NCBI GenBank assembly: GCA_026391795.1
Contig: JAPLDI010000008.1
Coordinates: 1-60,109 of the forward strand
Direction: 5' to 3'
Length of the DNA: 60,109 nt
Source: Bacteroidota bacterium
GTDB taxonomy: Bacteria > Bacteroidota > Bacteroidia > Bacteroidales > FEN-979
Translations under genes and position numbers: made by a program
Shown: positions 17,333 through 26,274 of the stretch, in pieces
Layout: every line of letters starts with the position of its first letter
How positions within the stretch are numbered: the stretch's first letter is position 1
Notes under the pieces: generated by a model
Told to the model about the DNA's origin: nothing
Databases searched by the model: none
The model's input: the letters and a program-made list of their open reading frames with translations, nothing else

Positions 17333-18343
17333 TCAGTCAGCCCTTGAAAATGGCAGGGCATCGTCAAACTGGACGGGGATGATCTTCGTTCCGGTTTTAT
17401 CGATATAGCCCCATGCTTTTCCGATCTTCACGGGAGCAAGCCCGTCTGCAAAATCAAGGGCTTTATCAAACTGCGGGTGGATAACCATGTTGCCTGTTTT
17501 ATCAATGTATCCCCACATTTTCCCATCGTACACAGCAGCCATGCCCCCCGAGAAGTCGCGGCAGTTTTCATAGGTGAAGCGTACAACCATTTTTCCGTTC
17601 ACGTCATAATATCCCCACTTTCCCTTCATGCGTACTGCTCCCATTCCTTCTGAAAAATTCTTTGCATGTTCGTTGTAGGTCGGTACGATTACTTTTCCCG
17701 TCTTGTCGATATATCCCCATCCGTCTTTCCCTTTTGCGGGGGCAAGGCCCTCTTTCATATCGCGGATGTTTTCCATCTCTGTTTTCAGGGCCCATTCACC
17801 CGACGGACTGACAAAACCATAAACTTTCCCGAGTGCAACACGTCCCATTCCGTCACTGAAAGTTTCTGCGTGGTCATATTTATCGGGGATCACGTATTTT
17901 CCACTTTTATCAATGTATCCCCAATTCGACGATGCCCTGGCAGCTGCACGGCCTTCGGAAAAGTTCATGCAATATTCAAACTCCTGACTGAACGCCTGTT
18001 TGCCGGTTTTGTCGATATAAAGCCATTTGCTTGTTTTCTCATCCCTGACCCGTGCAAGGCCTTCCGAGAAATCTTCTGCACGCTTATAACCAGGTTTTAT
18101 GACCCATTCACCCGACGGTGCAATAAAGCCACAGAGATCACCCTCTTTTGCACTTGCCAGTCCTTCAGAAAAATCCCGCACATCCTCGTACGCGGGCTTA
18201 ATGACCCAGGTTCCTTTGGAATCAATAAATCCCCATTTCCCGTTGAGACTGGCACCGGCAAGGTACTGTTGGGCATACGTTGCCGAATTGAGAAGTCCTG
18301 CCAAAATCAGGACAAGCAGAGATGCTTTTACGAATGTTTTCAT
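17333..18343 (-). CDS. WG-repeat exported protein
   Basis: The 336-residue protein has a signal peptide ending ATYAQ and then about seven WG repeats. Each is near 43 residues and reads KWGYIDKTGKxVIxPxYDxAxxFSEGLAxV. The repeat is a beta-strand array found in many bacteria, often in surface or periplasmic proteins, with no established biochemical role. One repeat reads SKWLYIDKTGKQ, an altered WG. It is convergent with the beta-flower-like gene and divergent from the DUF4197 gene. Confidence 0.9.
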   Translation of the reverse strand: MKTFVKASLLVLILAGLLNSATYAQQYLAGASLNGKWGFIDSKGTWVIKPAYEDVRDFSEGLASAKEGDLCGFIAPSGEWVIKPGYKRAEDFSEGLARVRDEKTSKWLYIDKTGKQAFSQEFEYCMNFSEGRAAARASSNWGYIDKSGKYVIPDKYDHAETFSDGMGRVALGKVYGFVSPSGEWALKTEMENIRDMKEGLAPAKGKDGWGYIDKTGKVIVPTYNEHAKNFSEGMGAVRMKGKWGYYDVNGKMVVRFTYENCRDFSGGMAAVYDGKMWGYIDKTGNMVIHPQFDKALDFADGLAPVKIGKAWGYIDKTGTKIIPVQFDDALPFSRAD

Positions 18344-18424
18344 GTTGTTTGGGTTTTAAAGAATAAATTATTGATTGATGACGTTTATCTTTTATCCTTT
18401 CCGGAAGTGATGTTTAACAGAAAT

Positions 18425-18451
18425 CAAATATAGTAAATATTGGTATATTTG
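18425..18451. promoter_or_regulatory. Back-to-back -7 boxes for the divergent WG-repeat and DUF4197 genes
   Basis: TATATTTG occurs on the minus strand at 18432-18425 and on the plus strand at 18444-18451. They are 11 bases apart and each points to one gene. Neither has a clear TTTG -33 box. Both match TAnnTTTG. Confidence 0.35.
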
Positions 18452-18485
18452 TTTAATCCTCTGATACCCCTGAAAATCTGCAAAA

Positions 18486-19202
18486 ATGAATAAAACAAAA
18501 CTTCTGCTGACCCTGCTTTTTCTTTCCTTGCTGTCGTTCAATTCCCGGGAACAGATCCTGGAGGATGCCATGAAGATCGTCAATCAGGGGACAGGAGGGC
18601 TGAGCGAAAAAGATGCCGTGGCCGGGATCAGGGAAGCCCTGGTAAAAGGAACCGGGGCAAGTGTGGCGCTGGTTTCGAAACTTGACGGGTATTTTTCAAA
18701 CCCGGAAATCAAGATCCCTTTTCCTGAAGATGCACGGACGATCGAATCCAAACTGAGGGCTATTGGAATGGGCAGCGAGGTGGATAAAGTCATCCTGACC
18801 ATCAACCGTGCCGCTGAGGATGCAGCCAAAAGCGCCCAGTCCATATTTGTTAATGCGATTACCGCGATGAACGTCTCTGATGGCATCCAGATCGTCAGGG
18901 GAAAAAACGATGCAGCCACGCACTACCTGGCCAGGACGACCACTCCCGAACTCAGGGCAAAATTCACCCCCGTGATCAAATCCTCCCTTGATAAGGTGGA
19001 TGCCACCCGGCTCTGGACCGAACTGATCACTGCTTATAACCAGATTCCGTTTGTAAGCAGGCAAAATCCCGACCTTACCGCCTATGTGACCGATGAAGCC
19101 ATCAGCGGCCTTTTTAAAATGATCGCGAAAGAAGAGCTGAAGATCCGCCAGAATCCTGTGGCCCGGACCACGGATCTGCTGAAGAAGGTTTTCGGGCAAT
19201 AG
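18486..19202 (+). CDS. DUF4197 family exported protein
   Basis: The 238-residue protein has a hydrophobic N-terminal signal and then the DUF4197 pattern: GLSEKDAVAGIREAL, DGYFSNPEIKIPFPE, LRAIGMGSEVDKVILTINRAAEDA, IFVNAITAM and an AATHYLARTT segment. Family members are helical periplasmic or lipoproteins of unknown role. The Cys often found after the signal is absent, so this copy is probably soluble or signal-anchored. Confidence 0.85.
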   Translation: MNKTKLLLTLLFLSLLSFNSREQILEDAMKIVNQGTGGLSEKDAVAGIREALVKGTGASVALVSKLDGYFSNPEIKIPFPEDARTIESKLRAIGMGSEVDKVILTINRAAEDAAKSAQSIFVNAITAMNVSDGIQIVRGKNDAATHYLARTTTPELRAKFTPVIKSSLDKVDATRLWTELITAYNQIPFVSRQNPDLTAYVTDEAISGLFKMIAKEELKIRQNPVARTTDLLKKVFGQ

Positions 19203-19238
19203 GTTCATTATGTAAAATGGTTGTCGGGCCGAATGAAA

Positions 19239-19276
19239 TATTTCGCCACGTTGCATTTCGCTATCTCGCTATTTGC
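19239..19276. repeat. Degenerate GCGAGATAGCGAAA-type intergenic repeat
   Basis: Read on the minus strand it contains GCAAATAGCGAGATAGCGAA. The 14-base core GCGAGATAGCGAAA recurs exactly at 60003-60016, and diverged forms occur at 21716-21739 and 36108-36136. It lies between convergent stops. Confidence 0.6.
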
Positions 19277-19280
19277 TTTT

Positions 19281-21626
19281 TCAGAACTCTATCTTATAGC
19301 TTATCAGGGGGAGGATGCCGATAGATTTCTGGGGCTCAATGGAATGGTTGAAATCATCATATAAATACCCGATATCGGGCTGGAAGTTCAGGAGATCTTT
19401 GACCTGGATGGCGAGGATCCCGGAGACTTTCCGGTAATTCAGGCGATAGGTCAGGGTAAGATCGACATAGAAAAAGGAGGGAAGTTGTGGCACGTAGGCA
19501 TTCGCCTCATCCAGTACTTCCCGGTGTTGTTCGATGGATTTCTGAAGATCGATCGGGACATAATGTTCCCCTCCTGAAAAAGTGACTTTCAGGTTAAACC
19601 CGAGAATGTTTTTCTTCTTTACGGTCCACTCTTTCCCTCCCAGCAGGTTGATCACGTAATTTGAATTGAACCGCGTATTCCTCTCAATGCCATCTCCGCC
19701 GGTGTATTTTGAATCAAATAAGGAGACTGTAAGCAGCGTATACAATTCCCTGGTCATGAATTTCTCAAACGTTATATCAATCCCGGCATTTCTTCCGGTC
19801 CCTGAATTTACCAGCGGATCGCTGACATATCCTCCCGTGCTGTTGATCATCGAAAAATAGCTGCCGGACATCACCGGGATGGCGTATAAATACTGGTAAT
19901 AGGTTTCGATTTTCAGCCGCAGATCCGGCCTGATCGTATAATCATACCCCAGGACGAGATGATGGGACCGGTCGAAATTGAGATCCCGGTTGGGTTGTAC
20001 GGTTGTCTGAGAATTAACGGGAATCTCAATAAGGTATACCCCGATATCCTCCAATTGGGAATGAAGCCCGTATCCGAGGTTCAGGGCATGTTTCTGGCTC
20101 ACCTGCCAGTGAAATGCAAGCCGCGGTTCCAGGGCATACCTGTTATTCAGCGCCAGATACTGGAAATAAATTCCTGCGCTGATAAAAAAGTTGTTGGTAA
20201 TATCAGTCCTTGACTCGATAAAGGCCTGTACCATTGATGAATTGCCTTTACCTTTGTTTATCTGCTGGAAGATCCCGGTAAAGGGGTTGCGTGATTTGAT
20301 ATCCAGGTTGTAGTATAAGTAGTTTACCATAATACCGCTGCGCAGGGTATACCGGGGGTCAAATTTATGGCTGATGGAAACCGATGCGGTTATCCGCGAA
20401 TTCTCATGTTTTACGCTATCCTCAGGTCGTTTCTCATAAGAGGAATTCAGCAGGGTTTCTGCATTGCTGATAAAATTATAGGTTGCCGAAATAGCGGAAC
20501 GGAACAATGTCGCTTTCTTCAGGTTGATCTGGTGAATGAGTGCAATGGCTCCCATCTTGTTGTTGAGAACCGATTCGGAACGATCATCAATCGTTTGCCA
20601 TTGTGTGGAATCCATCACGGGTTTAGCAGTAACCTTTGAAATACCTCCTATTCCGACTAGTGAGAATGTCCCTGACCGGGGTGTCGGGAAATTCAGTTTG
20701 AAAGAAAGGTCCTGAAATGTGGGGATCTTGTTTTTCATCCAGGGATCAATGTACTGAAGGAAAGAAAGGATCGAATACCGGTAGTTAAAAAGATATGAAG
20801 ATGTCTTGTCTTTACTAAAAGGCCCCTCAGCAGCAATGTCCAATCCCTGTAATCCGACCTGGATAGCATATTCATGGCGGAAGTTGTTGCCGTTCCGGAA
20901 ACGCATGTCGAACACTCCCGAAAGGGCGTTCCCGAACTGTGCAGGGAAGGCGGCCGTATAGAAATCGGAGTTGTTCAGGACCTGGCTGCTGATGATGGTA
21001 AAACCGCCTCCTGATTGCCCCACAAAGGCGAAATGGTTCGGATTCGGGATATCCACGCCATCAATCCGCCAGAGCAGGCCCTTCGGGGAGTTGCCGCGGA
21101 TCACGATCTGGTTTGAATTTACCCCTGCATTTGCGACCACCCCTGCAAAATTGGCAACCATCCGCATCGGGTCATCGATCGCCCCCGCATACCGCCTGGT
21201 TTCCTCAACGTTGAATGATCGGGCACTCACCATCGCCATCGGGTTAATGGGCTTATCCTTATTGACCGTCGCCTTGATTTCCACTTCCTCTGACATCACT
21301 ACAAGGTCCTCGAGTTCAACATTCACAATGCACTCTTTCCCCGAAGTGACAAGAATCTCGGGAATGATGGCTGGCTTGTACCCGACATAGGTAACCTTTA
21401 ACGTATGCCTCCCGACTGGCACATTTTCAATCGTGAAAGCACCTGATGTGTTACTCGTGGTTCCTTTCAGGGGGTTGGAGTTGAGCAGGACAATATTCGC
21501 TCCTGGTAAGGAGATCTTCGATTCCGCATCGGTAATCCTGCCACGGATGATCTGCGTTGGGGTCTGTGAAAACAGAGCCGGAAACCAGAGAATAAAGAAG
21601 CCAAATAAAAATCTGGTTTTTTCCAT
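19281..21626 (-). CDS. TonB-dependent receptor with carboxypeptidase-like regulatory domain
   Basis: The 781-residue protein has a signal peptide ending LFSQ and a CarboxypepD_reg-like beta-sandwich (about 28-115: IRGRITDAESKISLPGANIVL, SGAFTIENVPVG). A plug follows (about 150-250: RMVANFAGVV, NQIVIRGNSPKGLLWRIDG, FPAQFGNALSGVFDM), then a beta barrel ending in Phe (LISYKIEF), the outer-membrane insertion signal. The substrate is unknown. No SusD-like gene is adjacent, so it is not part of a polysaccharide utilisation locus here. It is shorter than SusC-type receptors. A -7 box lies ten bases before the expected transcript start. Confidence 0.9.
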   Translation of the reverse strand: MEKTRFLFGFFILWFPALFSQTPTQIIRGRITDAESKISLPGANIVLLNSNPLKGTTSNTSGAFTIENVPVGRHTLKVTYVGYKPAIIPEILVTSGKECIVNVELEDLVVMSEEVEIKATVNKDKPINPMAMVSARSFNVEETRRYAGAIDDPMRMVANFAGVVANAGVNSNQIVIRGNSPKGLLWRIDGVDIPNPNHFAFVGQSGGGFTIISSQVLNNSDFYTAAFPAQFGNALSGVFDMRFRNGNNFRHEYAIQVGLQGLDIAAEGPFSKDKTSSYLFNYRYSILSFLQYIDPWMKNKIPTFQDLSFKLNFPTPRSGTFSLVGIGGISKVTAKPVMDSTQWQTIDDRSESVLNNKMGAIALIHQINLKKATLFRSAISATYNFISNAETLLNSSYEKRPEDSVKHENSRITASVSISHKFDPRYTLRSGIMVNYLYYNLDIKSRNPFTGIFQQINKGKGNSSMVQAFIESRTDITNNFFISAGIYFQYLALNNRYALEPRLAFHWQVSQKHALNLGYGLHSQLEDIGVYLIEIPVNSQTTVQPNRDLNFDRSHHLVLGYDYTIRPDLRLKIETYYQYLYAIPVMSGSYFSMINSTGGYVSDPLVNSGTGRNAGIDITFEKFMTRELYTLLTVSLFDSKYTGGDGIERNTRFNSNYVINLLGGKEWTVKKKNILGFNLKVTFSGGEHYVPIDLQKSIEQHREVLDEANAYVPQLPSFFYVDLTLTYRLNYRKVSGILAIQVKDLLNFQPDIGYLYDDFNHSIEPQKSIGILPLISYKIEF

Positions 21627-21643
21627 AACCAGGGATAATAGTA

Positions 21644-21651
21644 CAAAGGTA
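21644..21651 (-). promoter_or_regulatory. Predicted -7 box of the TonB-dependent receptor gene
   Basis: A perfect TACCTTTG on the minus strand lies 17 bases before the ATG, giving a leader of about ten bases. No convincing -33 box was found. Confidence 0.4.
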
Positions 21652-21722
21652 AAATGGAAAATGGCAAGATGACAGAATGATTACAATCTTATTGTCATTG
21701 GCCGCGAAGCAATGCTACCTCG

Positions 21723-22268
21723 CTACTTCGCCATTTCGGGTTTTTCAAGCTCTTCCCTGCATTTCGGACAGAGTTGCTGCTCTTTCTGGTCAATGTCTTC
21801 AACGTACGTGCTTGAGTGCATCACACAGGAAGTGTTTGTGCAGTGCATCAGCCCGAAGGTGTGTCCCAGTTCGTGGATTACTTCCTTAGTAAACCGTTCC
21901 AGGAGGAGGTTGTCATCAGGCTCAATTCCGTATCGTTCGTTGCTTAATCGGTAAAGGGAGGCAATCCCTGCCCGCCCGTTGAACGCAGCTTGTCCGAAAA
22001 TATAGGTGAGAATGGGAATGAAGAGGTCAACGCTGAAAAGACCGAGGGTTTTTGAAGCATCCGAAGCGAATTCGGTGTCCACCTGCTTCAGCAGCCTGTT
22101 TCCGTTGTACTGCCGGCGCGAGGAATCATAAAACTCTGTCAGGTCGAGGTGTCCTTCTCTGAAAATCACGGGAAGTGCATACTGGAGCTTTACCTCCCTG
22201 GCAATCACCTCAAGAATATCTTTCCTGAAATAACCGAAAGAGATCAATGTTATATGTTGCTGATTCAT
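21723..22268 (-). CDS. amzA: Archaemetzincin family zinc protease
   Basis: The 181-residue protein carries the full archaemetzincin signature HELGHTFGLMHCTNTSCVM. This has three zinc-binding His, the catalytic Glu, Gly, and the Cys residues that begin a second zinc site, which CPKC closes 17 residues later. An N-terminal region begins with ITLISFGYF. Archaemetzincins are small soluble metalloproteases common in archaea and scattered in bacteria; physiological substrates are poorly known. There is no signal peptide, so it is cytosolic. It is 14 bases downstream of the NtrC-type regulator and so probably co-transcribed with the sensor pair. Its last codons overlap a degenerate intergenic repeat. 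Confidence 0.88.
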   Translation of the reverse strand: MNQQHITLISFGYFRKDILEVIAREVKLQYALPVIFREGHLDLTEFYDSSRRQYNGNRLLKQVDTEFASDASKTLGLFSVDLFIPILTYIFGQAAFNGRAGIASLYRLSNERYGIEPDDNLLLERFTKEVIHELGHTFGLMHCTNTSCVMHSSTYVEDIDQKEQQLCPKCREELEKPEMAK

Positions 22269-22282
22269 CAGGAACGGGTGGG

Positions 22283-23629
22283 TTATCTTTCCTCCGACGG
22301 CTTCAGGTCGTATTTCCTGATCTTGTTGTAGAGGGTAACACGGTCGATCTTCAATGCTTTGGCCGCCCGTGAAATGTTCCAGTCGTATTTGATGAGTATT
22401 TGATAAATGTGGTTTTTTTCATGGTCGTCGAGGCTCTCCGCCGAATTGTCGATCAGGCTTTTTTCCAGCGGAAGATCTTTCAGCTGTATCTTTTTCCCGT
22501 TCCCGATCACGATGGCCCGTTCGACCATGTTTTCAAGCTCCCTCACATTCCCCGGAAAACTGAATTCTTCGAGCCGCCGTAATGCCGAAGGTTCGATCGT
22601 AAGGAGCGGCTTATTCATGGAGGTACAGTATTTTTTTATGAAATATTCCACCAGCAGGGGGATATCCTCAACCCGTTCGCGTAGTGGGGGAATATTGATA
22701 TTTACGACATTGAGCCGGTAAAAGAGATCTTCGCGGAAGCTTCCGTTTTCAACCATGCTCTTCAGGTCTTTGTTGGTGGCACAGATTACCCGGAAGTCGG
22801 AGGTGATCTCTTTGTTGCCACCGACACGAACAAATTTTTTGGTCTCCAGCACCCTCAGCAGTTCTATCTGCATTTTAGTTGAGATCGTGGCAATTTCATC
22901 CAGGAAGATTGTTCCGCTGTCGGCCATTTCAAACCTTCCTTTCCGGTGGTACATTGCGCCGGTGAAGGCTCCTTTCTCATGTCCGAAGAGTTCGCTTTCA
23001 AGCAGGCTTTCGGTAAGGGCCCCGCAGTGAACGCTGACCAGAGGGAAGAATTTACGGGGAGAGTTGGAATGGATGGCTTTGGCGATCAGTTCTTTCCCGG
23101 TGCCGCTTTCGCCGGTGATGATAACCGATGAGTTCGACTGGGCAACGCTTTCCACCTGGCGAAGCACCTCCTGCATGGCTTTACTTTCGCCGATAAGATC
23201 TTCTACATTTTCGAGCATCACCACCTTTTCCTTCAGGATCTCATTTTCATCCGCAAGGGTGATCAGTTTGGCCGCATTCCGGATGAGGTGCGACAGGTCA
23301 TCGGGATCGAAGGGCTTTGTAACATAATCGAAAGCACCATCTTTCAGGGCCTGCACGGCGGTATCAACCGTAGCGAAAGCGGTCATAACAATCACGATCG
23401 ACTCTTTCCGCAGGGCTTTGATCCGTCTGAGCATCTCCAGCCCGTCCATGCCGGGCATTTTGATATCGGCCAGGATGATGTCAAAGCTTTCGGATTCAAG
23501 CATGGACAATGCCACCTTGGCATTTTCGGCACACTCCACGCGGTACCGGTCCTCGATGAACCAACTGTAGAGTGAATCCCTCACCGATTCCTCATCGTCA
23601 ACGATCAGGATGGAAATCATTTTCGTCAT
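22283..23629 (-). CDS. NtrC-family sigma-54-dependent response regulator
   Basis: The 448-residue protein has three parts. The receiver (about 5-120) has phospho-acceptor Asp55 and TKPF. The AAA+ domain has Walker A GESGTGKE (173-180) and the sigma-54-contacting loop GAFTGA (220-225). The C-terminal Fis-type helix-turn-helix reads NISRAAKALKIDRVTLYNKIRKY. It activates sigma-54 RNA polymerase when phosphorylated. The gene starts three bases after the histidine kinase stop, so the two are an operonic cognate pair. Likely targets include the adjacent redox operon, but I found no -24/-12 site in front of it. Confidence 0.95.
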   Translation of the reverse strand: MTKMISILIVDDEESVRDSLYSWFIEDRYRVECAENAKVALSMLESESFDIILADIKMPGMDGLEMLRRIKALRKESIVIVMTAFATVDTAVQALKDGAFDYVTKPFDPDDLSHLIRNAAKLITLADENEILKEKVVMLENVEDLIGESKAMQEVLRQVESVAQSNSSVIITGESGTGKELIAKAIHSNSPRKFFPLVSVHCGALTESLLESELFGHEKGAFTGAMYHRKGRFEMADSGTIFLDEIATISTKMQIELLRVLETKKFVRVGGNKEITSDFRVICATNKDLKSMVENGSFREDLFYRLNVVNINIPPLRERVEDIPLLVEYFIKKYCTSMNKPLLTIEPSALRRLEEFSFPGNVRELENMVERAIVIGNGKKIQLKDLPLEKSLIDNSAESLDDHEKNHIYQILIKYDWNISRAAKALKIDRVTLYNKIRKYDLKPSEER

Positions 23630-23632
23630 GGT

Positions 23633-25315
23633 CTATTCTGCTTTACTCCGGATTACCGGAAGGGTGATCGAAATGGTTGTTCCTTTTCCCTGCACCGACC
23701 TCACATCGATCTTTCCTTTGTGGCTCTGAATAATGCCGTGAACGATGGCCAGACCCAGCCCGATGCCGCTTGCGCTCTGTTTGGTGGAAAAGAAAGGTTC
23801 GAAAATGTGCGGGATGTCTTCTGCCGTAATGCCTACTCCGTTGTCGGAAATCTCAAGCACCAGGTTTTCAGCGTCTGCATCGCGGGTCCGGATGATAATC
23901 TCCCCGTTCTCCTCAACGGCTTCGGAAGCATTCACTATGAGTGCAATACAAGCCTGTTTGATCTGGTTCGGACTGCAGAAGATCAGGTCGTGAGTCGCAC
24001 TGAGATCCGTCAGGAAGTTAATGTTGGCAATCTTCATCGGATGCGACATCAGGTCATAGGTCTTTCGCAGGATTTCATGGAGGTTCTTGACTTCAAAATC
24101 CTTCTGGTCCTTTTTTGAGAAATCGAGCAGTCCCTTAACGATATCCCCGCATCGTTTTGTTTCATTTTCAATATGCCGGAGGTGCTTCAGTATCGATTCC
24201 TTTTTTGCGGGATCCATATCCTGGTTAGTAAGCTGTTTTGAAACCAGCTTGGTATAGACAAGGATTCCCGACAATGGATTGTTGATCTCATGGGCTACCG
24301 AAAGCGACAATTTGCCAAGGGAGGCAATCCGTTCGATGTGGATCAGTTCATTCTGCGCGGCACCGAGTTCTTCCGATTTTTTCAGCACTTTGTATTCGAG
24401 CTGCTGCGACCAGTTCTGCAGTTCGCTGTTGGCTGCTTCCAGGTTGTCAAGCATATTGTTGAATGCCTGCGATACCATCTTCATGTCTTCAAGCTGGTTG
24501 GGCTTGATTTCCAGCCGCGTGCTTTTATCGCCCCCGGCAACGGCAATGCTGGCTTCCACCAGGGCATTAAGGGGTTTTTTAATCCTTTTCCGGGTAAAGA
24601 AAAAGAGAAACCCGACCAGGAAAAGGGTCGTGATGATCGCCAGCACGTAAAACTCTTTGGAGAATTTTGATTCCGCCGTATCCAGCTCCCCAAGCGGGAT
24701 CTTGATGATCAGCGAACCAAGGATCTTTTCGTTAGCCTTGTGGGCATGACAGGAACTTTCGTAGCACGACTTTTCATTTTTGATCGGGATCTTGATCAGC
24801 AGGTGTCGGCAGGAATTGTCGTTCTTGTTCATCTTACAGTCTGTGCGGGCACTGATGATCTTGTAATGTTTCCCGTCGCCCGGGAAGATCGATTTAAGGT
24901 CATTGTGACAGCTGATACAGTTGGGATTGCTGTGCGTGTTGTTTGTATCGGACGGGATGGAGGTATAGACAAGGTTGTCTTTGATGTCGTACATGTTCAC
25001 CTCATCGATGCCCGGCATGGTATTGATGATGTTCAGGGTGTTTTGCAATGTGCTCTTGTCATTTTCAAGCATCGAATGATAGAGGGAACCGCCGACAATG
25101 GATCCTATGTTGTTGCCGTTCTGCCGGATCACCGTGTTCAGGTACTCTTCGTTCACTGACCGGAAGATGATGCTGAAGGAGACAAAAAGGAACAATGAGG
25201 AGACCAGGATGACAAATACCACACGGCTGTAAATCGAAGATCGGATTTTCAGGTATTTCCGGAAGATGGATTGGCGTGTGATGTTGTTGTTTTTTAAATT
25301 ATTGAAGGACATCAT
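23633..25315 (-). CDS. Membrane sensor histidine kinase with c-type heme motifs in its periplasmic domain
   Basis: The 560-residue protein has a membrane helix at about 31-51, a periplasmic sensor region (about 52-222), a second helix (about 223-240), a HAMP domain, a coiled coil, HisKA with AHEINNPLSG (His342), and an ATPase with DNGVGI and GLGLAI. The periplasmic region contains C133-I-S-C136-H137, a standard heme c motif. It also has C184-Y-E-S-S-C189-H190, a CX4CH variant, plus C160 and C169-R-H171. Heme-based sensing of redox state, oxygen or nitric oxide is therefore likely (inference from motifs). The cognate NtrC regulator follows directly. A strong terminator separates this operon from the upstream redox genes. 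Confidence 0.92.
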   Translation of the reverse strand: MMSFNNLKNNNITRQSIFRKYLKIRSSIYSRVVFVILVSSLFLFVSFSIIFRSVNEEYLNTVIRQNGNNIGSIVGGSLYHSMLENDKSTLQNTLNIINTMPGIDEVNMYDIKDNLVYTSIPSDTNNTHSNPNCISCHNDLKSIFPGDGKHYKIISARTDCKMNKNDNSCRHLLIKIPIKNEKSCYESSCHAHKANEKILGSLIIKIPLGELDTAESKFSKEFYVLAIITTLFLVGFLFFFTRKRIKKPLNALVEASIAVAGGDKSTRLEIKPNQLEDMKMVSQAFNNMLDNLEAANSELQNWSQQLEYKVLKKSEELGAAQNELIHIERIASLGKLSLSVAHEINNPLSGILVYTKLVSKQLTNQDMDPAKKESILKHLRHIENETKRCGDIVKGLLDFSKKDQKDFEVKNLHEILRKTYDLMSHPMKIANINFLTDLSATHDLIFCSPNQIKQACIALIVNASEAVEENGEIIIRTRDADAENLVLEISDNGVGITAEDIPHIFEPFFSTKQSASGIGLGLAIVHGIIQSHKGKIDVRSVQGKGTTISITLPVIRSKAE

Positions 25316-25381
25316 AACCTGAAGAATTTTTTGGCAGACAGGATAGCAAAACGAGCGAAAATATTTTCACTGCAATATACT

Positions 25382-25409
25382 AAAAAAACCGGTGAGCTCC
25401 TTCACCAGT
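25382..25409 (-). terminator. Rho-independent terminator of the redox operon
   Basis: On the minus strand ACTGGTGA, six bases, TCACCGGT forms an eight-base-pair stem (one G-T pair) followed by seven T. It lies 108 bases after the last redox gene and 66 bases before the kinase start, so the two operons are transcriptionally separate. Confidence 0.75.
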
Positions 25410-25516
25410 TTCTTTCTTAATTTCATATCCTTTGCATTCATGGAACAAATGCAATGAGGACTGCACCCCCGGTCAGGTGCGTTGTCAGACCTGTCCTGAG
25501 GATGCAGTCATCCGGG

Positions 25517-26227
25517 TCACGGATTCATGAACTCGTGCTGAAAATCAAGCCAGATTTCACCCGGAAGTTCAGCCAGCGGGTTATCGCGGAGTTCACCTCC
25601 ATCCTGAAGTGCAAACAGGGTTGCCTCAGGATCATGTTTAGGCATGGTCACTGCAAGGAACTCTTTGAAACGCTGAAGTTCTCTTTTCGACCAGTCGGTG
25701 GCTGATTCGGCCAGGAAATAATCACTTGTTTCTGACTTCCAGTAGGTAGGTTTTACTTTAAACAACCATCCTGTCCCGAAAGGATCCTCGTTCAGAAGTT
25801 CCGGGTTTGCGGTTATCAGGGAGTTTGTCTCTTCGATCCTTCCTGAAAGCGGTGAGTAGATCTTCAGCACTTTTCCGTCCTGCAGGATCTCCGTCATGAC
25901 TTCTCCTTTAATGACCGGGTCACCGGAAGATTTCAGGTAATTGATTTGGACCTGACCTGTTATGTGAAGCAGGAGATCGTCCAGTCCGATGCTTGCAATA
26001 CCCGATTTTAACAAATGTGTCCAGGTATGGTTTTTACAATAATAGACTCCCTGCGGGACCTTCAGGACACTGCTCGTGACCGTTCCCAGCTGGCGATGTT
26101 GTTTTCTTCTTTTTACCTTCCTGTTCAGGATGATGGAGAAGGGGATGAACAGGGCAAGAAATGCGATGATGATCAGGTATTCCAGGCCCTTGGTTTCAAA
26201 AATGTTGTAATAACTAAATCCGTCCAT
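25517..26227 (-). CDS. Membrane-anchored GcvH/lipoyl-like domain protein
   Basis: The ATG at 26227 gives 236 residues; a longer frame to 26419 overlaps the NrfD gene. One membrane helix (about 14-34) is followed by basic residues, so the rest is cytosolic. Residues about 58-160 match glycine cleavage H protein: KNHTWTHLLKSGIASIGLDDLLLHITG, YSPLSGRI, and LLNEDPFGTGWLFKVKP. Where GcvH has the lipoylated ESVKA lysine, this protein has LQDGK119VLKI, with one residue fewer before the SPLSG turn, so modification is uncertain. A C-terminal tail (about 165-236) with ALQDGGELRDNPL and WLDFQ is shared with the fusion protein at 28451-30127 but not with GcvH. No glycine-cleavage genes are nearby. Confidence 0.8.
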   Translation of the reverse strand: MDGFSYYNIFETKGLEYLIIIAFLALFIPFSIILNRKVKRRKQHRQLGTVTSSVLKVPQGVYYCKNHTWTHLLKSGIASIGLDDLLLHITGQVQINYLKSSGDPVIKGEVMTEILQDGKVLKIYSPLSGRIEETNSLITANPELLNEDPFGTGWLFKVKPTYWKSETSDYFLAESATDWSKRELQRFKEFLAVTMPKHDPEATLFALQDGGELRDNPLAELPGEIWLDFQHEFMNP

Positions 26228-26274
26228 GGCTTTATAATTTACAGATTTCTGACTATTGTTTTTAAAGTACTTGG

